A stretch of 64,000 nucleotides of DNA, taken from Metaclostridioides mangenotii. Its GTDB lineage: Bacteria; Bacillota; Clostridia; Peptostreptococcales; Peptostreptococcaceae. Shown piece after piece: positions 26,626-34,739 of this stretch (its first letter is position 1; each line of letters begins with the position of its first letter). Where the stretch lies: contig NZ_JAGGJX010000001.1 of assembly GCF_017873185.1 (NCBI RefSeq), positions 1,213,819 to 1,277,818 on the forward strand, given 5' to 3'. The position numbers were made by a program, and so were the translations under genes. Under the pieces are notes generated by a model. It saw only the letters and a program-made list of their open reading frames with translations, did no database searches and was not told the DNA's origin.

Positions 26626-28353
26626 CTAAAAATTTAACTGTCCTATAAATTCTTCTTGAAATTCTGGTTTAAGAGATAATTCCAATACCTCTATATCGCC
26701 ATTTAGATTATGTAAACCCTTTAAACATTCTCTATTTATAAGAGCTAATCTAGCCCCTTCAAGAGAAGTATTTCCTAAAAATTCTATATCCGTTTTTACT
26801 TCCTTGGGAATTAATCCTATTGATCTAATACTGTCTGGATTTATATGAAATCCAAATGCACCTGCAATAAATACTTTAGATACATCTTCTAATTTAAGAT
26901 CGATTTCTTTAAGCATCATAACGACACCTGTGGATATAGCACCTTTTGCCAACTGAATTTGCCTTATATCTTTTTGAGATATGTAAACATCATTAGTTAT
27001 ATAAAATTTCTTATCTCTTAATCTATCTGATATTCTTTCATCTAAGTTCTTATTCCATCTTCCAGACTTGGTTAAAATATTTCTATTTACTAGGGACGCA
27101 GCTATATCTATAAGCCCACTTCCGCAAATACCTTTTGCTTTATTGCCACCTATAGTCTCATAGATCATATTATAGTCCTCATCTATGCTAAAAGACTCTA
27201 TAGCTCCTTTTTCAGCCCTACATCCACATTCAATATTCATACCCTCTAAAGCTGGTCCTGCTGCTGTAGAAGTGCATATTATCTTTCCATCCTTTAGCGC
27301 CGCAAGCTCTCCATTGGTTCCGATGTCTATAAACACAGCTCCATCGTACTTAGGAAGATCTAAAGCTATAATTCCAGCTAGTATATCCCCTCCAATATAT
27401 GCAGATGCAGCGGGAACAATACTGAGTATAGCTTCATCATTTACCTTTATACCTAGGTTTATAGCTTTAGTGTCTTTAGTATCTAGAAAAATCGGTCTAT
27501 ACGGTGATTTAGCCAATGATTTTGGACTTATTCCCAATAACAGGTGCATCATTGTTGTATTTGCCGCTACAGTTATATGGTAAATATCATCTAAAGCTAA
27601 ATTGCATCTACTAGATAAAGTCTTTATTGAGAGATTTATTTCCTCTACTATTAACTCTTGCAGCAGCTCAGCGCCATTTGAATTTTCCATACAGAATGTA
27701 ATCCTAGTTAAAACATCACTTCCGTATTTTGTTTGTGGGTTTAGAGATGAAAATTTATCGATAATATCTCCACTTTCTATATCTACCAAGTAATACGATA
27801 TTCCAGTCGTACCAATATCAATTGAAACTCCCAGTATGCGTTTTTTATCTTTATATATATTTAGTAACTCTTCTTCAAATAATATCCCCCAAATATCATC
27901 TACAAAATTAAAATCTATCTTTGAAATCTCGTTGTACAATTTCAAAGAATTTACATCGTAGTTTAATATGTCCATATATGGACTTTTGTTGGTTCTATCA
28001 ATATTCGGTAATTTAACTACTTTTACAGAACTATCTACAGGTAACTCAATACTCTTTCCTCTATTGATAGTTTTAAGATTTTTGTCAGTTTTAATTACTT
28101 CTACTTCAACATCGCCATACACAAGCGCCATACATGACAATCTCTCATCTTTAGCTAAATCTATTATTTTCTTTTCACTATCGTTTGGATCTGATAATTC
28201 TCCTGTGGCAATTACCTTACATTTACCACAAGTTCCACTTCCATTACATGGAGTCTCTATATCTAATCCGGCGCTTCTTATTGCATCTAGTAAAAGAGAA
28301 CCTTCTTCTACATCAATACATCTTGATTCATTTAAAAAGTCTATTTTAGGCAT
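26626..28353 (-). CDS. Corrinoid activation protein, RACo type
   Basis: 575 residues. An N-terminal plant-type [2Fe-2S] domain has C36, C42, C45 and C74 (PCNGSGTCGKCKV). The C-terminal ASKHA-fold domain carries GVSIDIGTTGISYYLVDI and FIDIGTNGELAAL. This is the layout of RACo, which reductively reactivates oxidised Co(II) corrinoid in an ATP-driven reaction. The gene lies directly between the corrinoid protein and the short UroD protein, so the corrinoid protein at 28368 is its evident client. The electron donor is not encoded here. Confidence 0.92.
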   Translation of the reverse strand: MPKIDFLNESRCIDVEEGSLLLDAIRSAGLDIETPCNGSGTCGKCKVIATGELSDPNDSEKKIIDLAKDERLSCMALVYGDVEVEVIKTDKNLKTINRGKSIELPVDSSVKVVKLPNIDRTNKSPYMDILNYDVNSLKLYNEISKIDFNFVDDIWGILFEEELLNIYKDKKRILGVSIDIGTTGISYYLVDIESGDIIDKFSSLNPQTKYGSDVLTRITFCMENSNGAELLQELIVEEINLSIKTLSSRCNLALDDIYHITVAANTTMMHLLLGISPKSLAKSPYRPIFLDTKDTKAINLGIKVNDEAILSIVPAASAYIGGDILAGIIALDLPKYDGAVFIDIGTNGELAALKDGKIICTSTAAGPALEGMNIECGCRAEKGAIESFSIDEDYNMIYETIGGNKAKGICGSGLIDIAASLVNRNILTKSGRWNKNLDERISDRLRDKKFYITNDVYISQKDIRQIQLAKGAISTGVVMMLKEIDLKLEDVSKVFIAGAFGFHINPDSIRSIGLIPKEVKTDIEFLGNTSLEGARLALINRECLKGLHNLNGDIEVLELSLKPEFQEEFIGQLNF

Positions 28354-28367
28354 CTCTTACTCCTTTT

Positions 28368-29015
28368 TTATACTGCAACTACTAGCTCTTTTATTTTCTT
28401 AACAGCTTCATTAGCATCTTCTGTATACGCATCGGCACCTATTGAGTCCGCAAATTTTTGAGATATTGGACCTCCGCCTATCATAACTTTGTATTTATCT
28501 CTAAGATTTCTTTCTTCAAGCATTTTTATAACTCTTTCCATTCCTGACATTGTAGTAGTCATAAGCGTAGACATACATATAAAGTCTGCATTTACTTCTT
28601 CAGCCGTCTCTATAAATTTATCTAATGGAACGTCTTTTCCTAAATCGTAAGTTTCTATATTAGATGCTTCACTCATTATTTTTACTAAGTTTTTACCTAT
28701 ATCGTGAGTATCTCCTTCGACAACTCCCATAACTATTTTTATAGGTTCATCAGTGTGATCTGTCTTAATATGAGGCTTCAGTATGTCTAAACCTATATTT
28801 AGTGTATCTGAACATATCATTACCTCAGGTAGGAAGTATTCCTCTTCTTCATAAAGTTCTCCAACTCTATTCATTCCAACTAATAATCCTTCTGTAATAG
28901 TTTCTTCTGCTGGTATAGATAGTTTTAATGATTCATTACAAAGATCCTCTACTATATCATCATCCATATCAATCAATGCTTCACTTATTTCTTGGAATAA
29001 TTTTTTGCTACCCAT
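28368..29015 (-). CDS. Methyltransferase corrinoid-binding protein
   Basis: 215-residue methyl carrier of the MtaC/MtbC/MtvC kind. The N-terminal four-helix cap domain (about 1-90) is followed by a B12-binding Rossmann domain with DTHDIG at 102-107; H104 is the lower-face cobalt ligand. STLMTTTMSGM and GGGPIS later match the family. It would shuttle a methyl group between the UroD-type methyltransferases. It overlaps the CobW gene by 8 bases. Confidence 0.94.
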   Translation of the reverse strand: MGSKKLFQEISEALIDMDDDIVEDLCNESLKLSIPAEETITEGLLVGMNRVGELYEEEEYFLPEVMICSDTLNIGLDILKPHIKTDHTDEPIKIVMGVVEGDTHDIGKNLVKIMSEASNIETYDLGKDVPLDKFIETAEEVNADFICMSTLMTTTMSGMERVIKMLEERNLRDKYKVMIGGGPISQKFADSIGADAYTEDANEAVKKIKELVVAV

Positions 29016-29937
29016 AATTTTCTCTCCCTTGATTTAATAGTAATTTAAATATATTATTTTCGTCGAGATTTTTACCTATTACACAGATTCTCTCAGAATT
29101 GCTGAGAATGTTTTTTGTAATAGTGTATCTCCCATTAACATAGCTAAATTCAAAGTCTCCATCATTACCAGTGATAAATCCTTTAGCCCTTATTACAATT
29201 CCATATTCATCATTTGATATATTTGCCAACATTTGTTCTAATTCACTTTTACTGAATCTCTTCGGCTCTTTTACACTTATACTGTATATTCCTTCGCTTA
29301 TTTCATTTGAATTTTCTATAAAACTTGTGTACATTTCGTCTAAATCATACTGTACATTTGTAAGAGAGTTGTAATTTACTTCATCAAAGTTATCCCAGTC
29401 ACATGAGATAATTTCAGCATTTTTATTCAACTCTCTAACTGAATCTACGATCTTATCTATATTACCATCTTCTATTAACTGTACCTTACTGAAAACTATT
29501 GTACCTGCATTACCAATTTGATCAGTAAAGAATCCGCCAAAATTATCTAGTTGTTCAAAATAATCCAGTGTATCTACCAAAGTTATAGGAGACATGACCA
29601 TACACTTGTCCCTAATTTCTTTATATTTAAGTATACTTAATACATGGCTCAACATACCAATTCCTGTAGGCTCTATAATTATATGATCTGGATCTAAATC
29701 CTTTAATATAGATAGTATAGCCTCTTCAAAATCGGTTTTCATAGAACAGCATATACATCCTTGAGCTAACTCAACGACATCGTAGCTTTCTCTACCTATA
29801 ATCTCTCCATCTATTCCGACTTCTCCAAATTCATTTTCTATTATTACTTTTTTTCCATCTAGTTTCTCAATTAACTTCTTTATTAATGTGGTCTTCCCTG
29901 ACCCTAAAAATCCCGAAATCACATGTATCTTAGTCAT
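29008..29937 (-). CDS. CobW/COG0523-family GTPase
   Basis: 309-residue G3E GTPase. P-loop GFLGSGKT at 9-16, metal-binding CxCC at C61, C63 and C64 (GCICCSM), and IIEPTGIG as the Walker B region. The C-terminal domain is short. COG0523 proteins deliver metals to enzymes; here, between the corrinoid protein and UroD-type zinc methyltransferases, zinc or cobamide loading is plausible but unproven. No histidine-rich loop is seen. Confidence 0.88.
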   Translation of the reverse strand: MTKIHVISGFLGSGKTTLIKKLIEKLDGKKVIIENEFGEVGIDGEIIGRESYDVVELAQGCICCSMKTDFEEAILSILKDLDPDHIIIEPTGIGMLSHVLSILKYKEIRDKCMVMSPITLVDTLDYFEQLDNFGGFFTDQIGNAGTIVFSKVQLIEDGNIDKIVDSVRELNKNAEIISCDWDNFDEVNYNSLTNVQYDLDEMYTSFIENSNEISEGIYSISVKEPKRFSKSELEQMLANISNDEYGIVIRAKGFITGNDGDFEFSYVNGRYTITKNILSNSERICVIGKNLDENNIFKLLLNQGRENYG

Positions 29938-29961
29938 TTAATACATCTCCAAAGTTCTTAT

Positions 29962-31134
29962 TTATTCTGAAAGGCTTACTTCAGAAAGACTTACTTCAGA
30001 AATACTTGTTTCAGAAAGCTTCTCTCCATCAAGACCTTGACACAGCTTGCCAATCTGAGCTCCTCTTCCGTATTTCTTACCAGCGTATATAAATGCAAGT
30101 ATATTTTCTCTTGGAGTCCCAAGAGGTACTTGACATCCTGAGTAAAGCACATATCCTTTAGGACTGTCGCTTCCTTTTATAAGACACTCTTTTACTGAAT
30201 TTATAACATCATCTATAGTTCCATACTTCATAACTTCCACTGGAGGTACATTTCCAGATATAGCAACCATATCTCCGATTTCTGCTTTAGCTTCTTCTAT
30301 ATCCTCAATATTGTCTATACTCCACATTGATACTCCAATCTCAGCTACATGTTTCCATATTCCCTTTGTCTTTCCGCATATATGTATTGTAGGGGGTTTA
30401 CCTGTTATTTTTATTATCCCATCTACTAACTCTTTTAAATGTGGCTTTGAAAATTCCTCAAACTGCTTTACGTTTATAAGACTAAGCGAACCTACTGGAT
30501 CTGAAATAGAAACAGCCACTGGGCCTACTTCTTTGCATACGGCTTCTACCCATGCCAATGAAGATTTAACTCCAAAGTCGATCAGTTGATGTAGTCTTTC
30601 TTTATTTTTAATAACATCTCTAAGCACGTTTTCTGGTTTTCTAATTGCAGCTGCTGTAGTAACTGGTCCAGCTACACCTGTACTTATACTTTTTTGCGGA
30701 TAACGTTTTTTCATATATTTTATTTTTTCAAGCATAGCAGGAAGTCTTCCATCTTTATATGGATTTGCAATCTCCATAGAATCTAATTTTGCGTAATCAT
30801 CTAATGCGTATTCTGATAAAAAATCCATACCGTCTTCTGGATACTCTAAAGTAGATCCGACTGCTTCTCCAATTGCTTTTAATCCTAAACTTACATCTAT
30901 ACCACCAAATCCAAACTCACTTTCTAACTTATCCATTACTTCACACTGTACATCTAAAGACCTTCTAAACTCTCCTATTGAATAGCCGTAAAGTGGAGCA
31001 GAAACGTCTGGACCAATCAATTTATATGGTATCCTATCGACTAACTCGCCTTTAAAATAGGCTGCCATACGTTCACTATCTGTCATAGTATCTTTATAAT
31101 TATCTATATCACGTAAAAGCTCTTCGTAATTCAT
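29962..31134 (-). CDS. UroD-family methyltransferase (MtaA/MtbA/MtvB-like), paralog A
   Basis: 390 residues. Zinc ligands of the methylcobamide methyltransferase branch are present: H251 and C253 in HICGKT and C334 in YSGCQVPLGTP. Heme-biosynthetic UroD lacks these, so it is a methyltransferase. It aligns without gaps to its neighbour at 31306-32442 over about 365 residues; the two arose by duplication. The last 17 residues are an SE[VT]S[LI] repeat encoded by 15-bp units. It starts the CobW/corrinoid/RACo operon, with a shared 46-bp element upstream. Confidence 0.88.
   Translation of the reverse strand: MNYEELLRDIDNYKDTMTDSERMAAYFKGELVDRIPYKLIGPDVSAPLYGYSIGEFRRSLDVQCEVMDKLESEFGFGGIDVSLGLKAIGEAVGSTLEYPEDGMDFLSEYALDDYAKLDSMEIANPYKDGRLPAMLEKIKYMKKRYPQKSISTGVAGPVTTAAAIRKPENVLRDVIKNKERLHQLIDFGVKSSLAWVEAVCKEVGPVAVSISDPVGSLSLINVKQFEEFSKPHLKELVDGIIKITGKPPTIHICGKTKGIWKHVAEIGVSMWSIDNIEDIEEAKAEIGDMVAISGNVPPVEVMKYGTIDDVINSVKECLIKGSDSPKGYVLYSGCQVPLGTPRENILAFIYAGKKYGRGAQIGKLCQGLDGEKLSETSISEVSLSEVSLSE
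29965..30024 (-). repeat. Four 15-bp tandem units coding the C-terminus of paralog A
   Basis: Plus-strand units TTCTGAAAGGCTTAC, TTCAGAAAGACTTAC, TTCAGAAATACTTGT and TTCAGAAAGCTTCTC. They encode a five-residue repeat of the SEVSL kind absent from the paralog. Confidence 0.85.
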
Positions 31135-31199
31135 AAAATTCCCCCTTTAGGATTTATCTTTAAACAGTACAGTTTAGCTATTTTATCATTGTCTATTAT

Positions 31200-31245
31200 T
31201 AGTCTACACTTACAATTAACGCTAATCAAATCGGTTGTATCTATA
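31200..31245 (-). promoter_or_regulatory. Upstream element shared by both UroD-type methyltransferase genes (copy A)
   Basis: 46 bases that align without gaps to 32540-32585 with 37 matches. Both contain TAGTCTACACT at one end and TTGTATCTATA at the other. It lies 66 bases upstream of the ATG at 31134. Probably an activator site or upstream promoter element. Confidence 0.6.
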
Positions 31246-31305
31246 TGTTCCAATCGTTATATTTAAATTATCTATTTATATATACACTGCTATCACACAG
31301 CTTGT

Positions 31306-32442
31306 TTATATTGTGCTTACATTATCTACTTCTTCCAAAACGCCTTTGCAAATCTTACCTATTTGAGCACCTCTGCCGTATTTTTTCGCTGCATAAATAT
31401 ACGCGTATAGGTTTTCTTTTGGAGTTCCCATTGGAATTTCACACCCCGACCAAAGTATATATCCTTTTGGGCTATCGCTTCCATTTTTAATACACTCCTT
31501 AACAGATTCTACTACATCATCAATATTTCCATACTTCATAATTTCCACTGGTGGTATGTTTCCTGCTATCGTTACATAATCTCCAATTAAATCTTTAGCT
31601 TCTTCTATATCTTCACAGTTGTCTATACTCCAAGTTGAAACTCCCAAATCTACAATTGGTTTCCATATAGCTTTTGATTTACCACAGATATGAACAACTG
31701 GAGGTATACCAGATATTTCTACGATTCCATCTATTAAATTTTTCAGGTACGGCTTTGAGAATTCATCAAACTGCTTTATATTAATCAAACTCATCGAAGC
31801 AACAGGATCACAAATAGTAACTTCTGAAGGTCCAAATTCCTTACAGACCGCATCTACCCATGCAAGTGTAGATTTTACACTGTAGTTCAATAATTGGTGT
31901 AATCTCTCTTTATTTTTAATTATGTCCCTAAGTATAAGTTCAGGTTTTCTGACCGCACTTGCTGTTGTAAGTGGCCCAGCTATTTCAATACTCACTTCAT
32001 TTTGAGGAAATCTTTCTTTCATACACTTAACTCTTTTTAATGTAGCCGGCAAACTTCCGTCTTTATATGGATCTACGATTTTCATAGAATCTAGTTTCTC
32101 ATAATTATCTAATATGTACTCTTTTATAAAATCAATACCTTCTTCAGGGTATTCTAAAATAGAACCAGCAGCTTCTCCAATAGCTTTTAACCCAAGATTG
32201 GCTGGTATAGTTTTGTACCCAAATTCCTCTCCCAGTTTACCCATAACTTCACACTGAACATTAATATCTCTTCTAAACTCTCCCACTGTATAGCCGTAAA
32301 GCGGTGCTGAATTCTCAAGTTCCATCAAGTTAAATGGAATCCTGTCGACTTCTTCTCCTTTAAAATAAGCTGTCAAGCGCTCTTCATCTGTCATAGTATC
32401 CTTATAATTTTCCATATCTTTTAAAAGTTCTTCATAATTCAT
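31306..32442 (-). CDS. UroD-family methyltransferase (MtaA/MtbA/MtvB-like), paralog B
   Basis: 378 residues, colinear with paralog A. Zinc ligands H251, C253 (HICGKS) and C334 (WSGCEIPMGTP) are conserved, as are AGPLTTASAVRKPE and CDPVASMSLI. Differences cluster around the barrel mouth (for example PFNLMELENSAPLYG against PYKLIGPDVSAPLYG), so the two may accept different methyl donors. GGAGGG precedes the ATG. It has its own copy of the 46-bp element and lies 171 bases before paralog A. Confidence 0.88.
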   Translation of the reverse strand: MNYEELLKDMENYKDTMTDEERLTAYFKGEEVDRIPFNLMELENSAPLYGYTVGEFRRDINVQCEVMGKLGEEFGYKTIPANLGLKAIGEAAGSILEYPEEGIDFIKEYILDNYEKLDSMKIVDPYKDGSLPATLKRVKCMKERFPQNEVSIEIAGPLTTASAVRKPELILRDIIKNKERLHQLLNYSVKSTLAWVDAVCKEFGPSEVTICDPVASMSLINIKQFDEFSKPYLKNLIDGIVEISGIPPVVHICGKSKAIWKPIVDLGVSTWSIDNCEDIEEAKDLIGDYVTIAGNIPPVEIMKYGNIDDVVESVKECIKNGSDSPKGYILWSGCEIPMGTPKENLYAYIYAAKKYGRGAQIGKICKGVLEEVDNVSTI

Positions 32443-32539
32443 TTACTTCCCTCCAAAATTTTGTCATAAAGATTTTATAATTAAACATCCTTATATTTCT
32501 AAACTAGTATACAGTCTATTGTGAATACCTTCTTATCAC

Positions 32540-32585
32540 TAGTCTACACTGCCAATCACTTGTAATCCAATCGATTGTATCTATA
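32540..32585 (-). promoter_or_regulatory. Upstream element shared by both UroD-type methyltransferase genes (copy B)
   Basis: Partner of 31200-31245. This copy includes the palindrome CAATCGATTG. It lies 98 bases before the ATG at 32442. Confidence 0.6.
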
Positions 32586-32741
32586 CATAAATATATTTAT
32601 ATTTACATAATCTATCCTAATTTTATAAATTATCATATAATACGCTAAACTATTTAACTTTCAAACACATACTGGAATCATCGAAAATGTAAAAATGAAA
32701 TCTCAATTATAAAAAATATTTAGATAAATAAAAAATAATTA

Positions 32742-32790
32742 AAAAAACCGATATGCAAATTTTTTTAAAATTTACATATCGGCTTTTTTG
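32742..32790 (-). terminator. Terminator of the 55-residue gene
   Basis: CCGATATGCAAATTT at 32748 pairs with AAATTTACATATCGG ending 32782 (one mismatch); T-runs on both sides allow action in either direction. Confidence 0.8.
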
Positions 32791-32792
32791 TT

Positions 32793-32960
32793 TTATCCAA
32801 GTGCCTTTTCTAATTTGGATAAGTATTGTATTGGATAGTATCTAAGTAATTCTTTAAACTGTTCCACTGTTAAACCTTCTGTAGTCGTATAAATTCTTAT
32901 TTTTTCATCTAAATCTGCATTTATAAATTGAGTTTTTATTTCTTCAAAATTTACCATCAT
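32793..32960 (-). CDS. Small protein of 55 residues, unknown
   Basis: A small ORF beginning MMVNFEEIKTQFINADLDEK and ending YLSKLEKALG. AAGGAG lies at proper spacing before the ATG and a strong terminator follows the stop codon directly, so it is a credible gene. The sequence is helical, acidic and soluble; no family is recognised. The neighbour is the SASP gene upstream on the same strand, but that has its own terminator. Confidence 0.7.
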   Translation of the reverse strand: MMVNFEEIKTQFINADLDEKIRIYTTTEGLTVEQFKELLRYYPIQYLSKLEKALG

Positions 32961-33029
32961 TTTCACTCCTTATTAGATAATTCTCTTGTTATTAGTCTAT
33001 CCTCAAATAAAATTTTTATTACATTTTTT

Positions 33030-33086
33030 TAAAAATAAAAGAGCTATCTCCATTTCGAAGATTAACTCCAAAATTGAGATAGCTCT
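33030..33086 (-). terminator. Terminator of the SASP gene
   Basis: GAGCTATCTC (33041-33050) pairs with GAGATAGCTC (33076-33085); the minus strand continues TTTTATTTTT. Confidence 0.85.
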
Positions 33087-33120
33087 AGCTACATCTTGTA
33101 GCTCTTTAAATTGTTATAGA

Positions 33121-33345
33121 CTATTGTTGTTGTTTACCAGCCATTTGTTGCTCAGCCATTTCAACTAGTCTTTTTGTCATGTAACCACCTACATAACCGT
33201 TATCTCTTGATGTTAAATTTCCTTTGTCCATAGCTTGGTAGTTGTTCATTCCTAACTCGTTAGCTATCTCCATTTTCATTTGGTTTAAAGCTTGTTTAGC
33301 TCCTGGAACTACTACTCTGTTTGAACTGTTGTTATTACTTGCCAT
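33121..33345 (-). CDS. Alpha/beta-type small acid-soluble spore protein
   Basis: 74-residue DNA-binding protein that saturates spore DNA and protects it from UV and heat; degraded on germination by GPR. Family signatures are seen: ALNQMKMEIANELG around the protease site (E26-I27-A28) and the DNA-binding GYVGGYMTKRLVEMAE. The N-terminus is Asn/Ser-rich and the C-terminus Gln-rich. It has a sigma-G-like promoter and a terminator. It shows that the organism forms endospores. Confidence 0.95.
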   Translation of the reverse strand: MASNNNSSNRVVVPGAKQALNQMKMEIANELGMNNYQAMDKGNLTSRDNGYVGGYMTKRLVEMAEQQMAGKQQQ

Positions 33346-33388
33346 AATGATTACCTTCCTTCTGTTGATTTATTTGTGTTGCTGATTA

Positions 33389-33418
33389 TATTATGTGAAG
33401 ATAATCATTTTTAATTCA
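33389..33418 (-). promoter_or_regulatory. Sigma-G-type promoter of the SASP gene
   Basis: On the minus strand TGAATT (33413-33418), a 17-base spacer, and CATAATA (33389-33395). This fits the forespore sigma-G consensus GHATR / CATnnTA with one mismatch in the -35 box. Confidence 0.65.
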
Positions 33419-33497
33419 GGTAATTATTAACAAAAAAATTAAATAATAAAAAGCTTTAATTTTTATAGCAAATCCTTTATTTCAAGTATCTTTTTAT

Positions 33498-34733
33498 CTA
33501 ACAGTTTAACCCGGCTAAGTATCCAGTTGAAAAAGCTATCTGCAAATTAAATCCCCCAGTGTAGCCATCTACATCGATAACTTCTCCAGCAAAGTACAAT
33601 CCTTTTACTAACTTCGATTCCATCGTACTTGCGTTTATCTCATTTACTTTTACTCCTCCAGAAGTAACAATCGCCTCTTCAATTGGTCTGTATCTTTTTA
33701 CAGTAAATTTAAGATTTTTAAGTAGATTGATTAAATTTTTTCTCTCTTCACGAGAAATTTGGTGCACTGGTTTATACGGATCTATTTCGCTGAGCTCTAT
33801 AATTATAGGAATCATCTTTTTAGGAAGTAAATCATCTAAAGAATTTTCAAATTTTTTATTGTTGTACTTTTTAAAATCTTTTTGAATCCTGCTGTCCAAT
33901 TTACTTTCGTCCAAAGCTGGCTTTAGATCTACTGTAATAGTGTAATTTTCTTTAGTTGTATCCTTCATTCTAGAGCTTGCTGATTTTATTATCGCTCCAT
34001 CTAGTCCAAATTTAGTAAATTCCATCTCGCCAAAATCAGTGTACACTTTTTTATGTTTACTGTTGTACACATCTATACTCACATTTTTAAGCAAAAGCTT
34101 TTCAAGCGATGACACAAACTTTTCTTGAACCTCTATTCCAATAAGAGATGGCTTTGTATCAACAACTGTGTGTCCTTGTGATTTTGCGAATTTATATCCA
34201 TCACCTGTTGATCCTGTAAGTGGATAACTTACTCCACCAGTAGCAATAATAACTGAATCACATTCTATCTCTTTGTTATTATCCAACATTACTTTTTTAA
34301 TTTTTTTATCTTCTGCTACAATCTTTAGTACCTTTGTGTTTAATAACACTTCTACATTGCTTTTTTTCAACTTTCTCTCAAGGCATTTTACTACATCTAC
34401 TGCTTTATCGCTCTCTGGAAATATTCTCTTTCCTCTTTCAACTCTTGTAGCTACTCCATCATCGTTAAACATTTTGACTACATCGTAATTTGTAAATGTA
34501 TAAAATGCACTGTACAAAAATTTACCGTTTGTAGGAACATTTTCTATAAAATCTTCCGTATCACAGTCATTAGTAATATTACATCTCCCTTTTCCTGTTA
34601 TCAAAAGCTTTCTTCCAAGCTTGTGATTTTTTTCTATTAATGTTACCTTTTCTCCTCTATCTGAGGCAGTACAAGCAGCTAGTATTCCAGCTGGACCGCC
34701 GCCAATCACTATTATTCTCTTCAAATAATCCAC
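33498..34733 (-). CDS. HI0933/BaiN-family FAD-dependent oxidoreductase
   Basis: 411-residue flavoprotein. The N-terminal dinucleotide-binding motif is IIVIGGGPAGILAACTAS, with the family hallmark KLGRKLLITGKGRCNITND, SVIIATGGVSYPLTGSTGDG, and a C-terminal GEVIDVDGYTGGFNLQIAFS. The family includes the bile-acid enzyme BaiN, but most members are uncharacterised. Downstream partner of the PAP2 gene, 6 bases apart. Its substrate cannot be inferred. Confidence 0.9.
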   Translation of the reverse strand: MDYLKRIIVIGGGPAGILAACTASDRGEKVTLIEKNHKLGRKLLITGKGRCNITNDCDTEDFIENVPTNGKFLYSAFYTFTNYDVVKMFNDDGVATRVERGKRIFPESDKAVDVVKCLERKLKKSNVEVLLNTKVLKIVAEDKKIKKVMLDNNKEIECDSVIIATGGVSYPLTGSTGDGYKFAKSQGHTVVDTKPSLIGIEVQEKFVSSLEKLLLKNVSIDVYNSKHKKVYTDFGEMEFTKFGLDGAIIKSASSRMKDTTKENYTITVDLKPALDESKLDSRIQKDFKKYNNKKFENSLDDLLPKKMIPIIIELSEIDPYKPVHQISREERKNLINLLKNLKFTVKRYRPIEEAIVTSGGVKVNEINASTMESKLVKGLYFAGEVIDVDGYTGGFNLQIAFSTGYLAGLNC

Positions 34734-34739
34734 TCTCTT

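Noticed and set aside
29962..32442. Heme-biosynthetic uroporphyrinogen decarboxylase (HemE)
   Set aside because: The zinc-binding HxC and SGCxxP motifs and the corrinoid neighbours place them with methylcobamide methyltransferases; no heme genes nearby.
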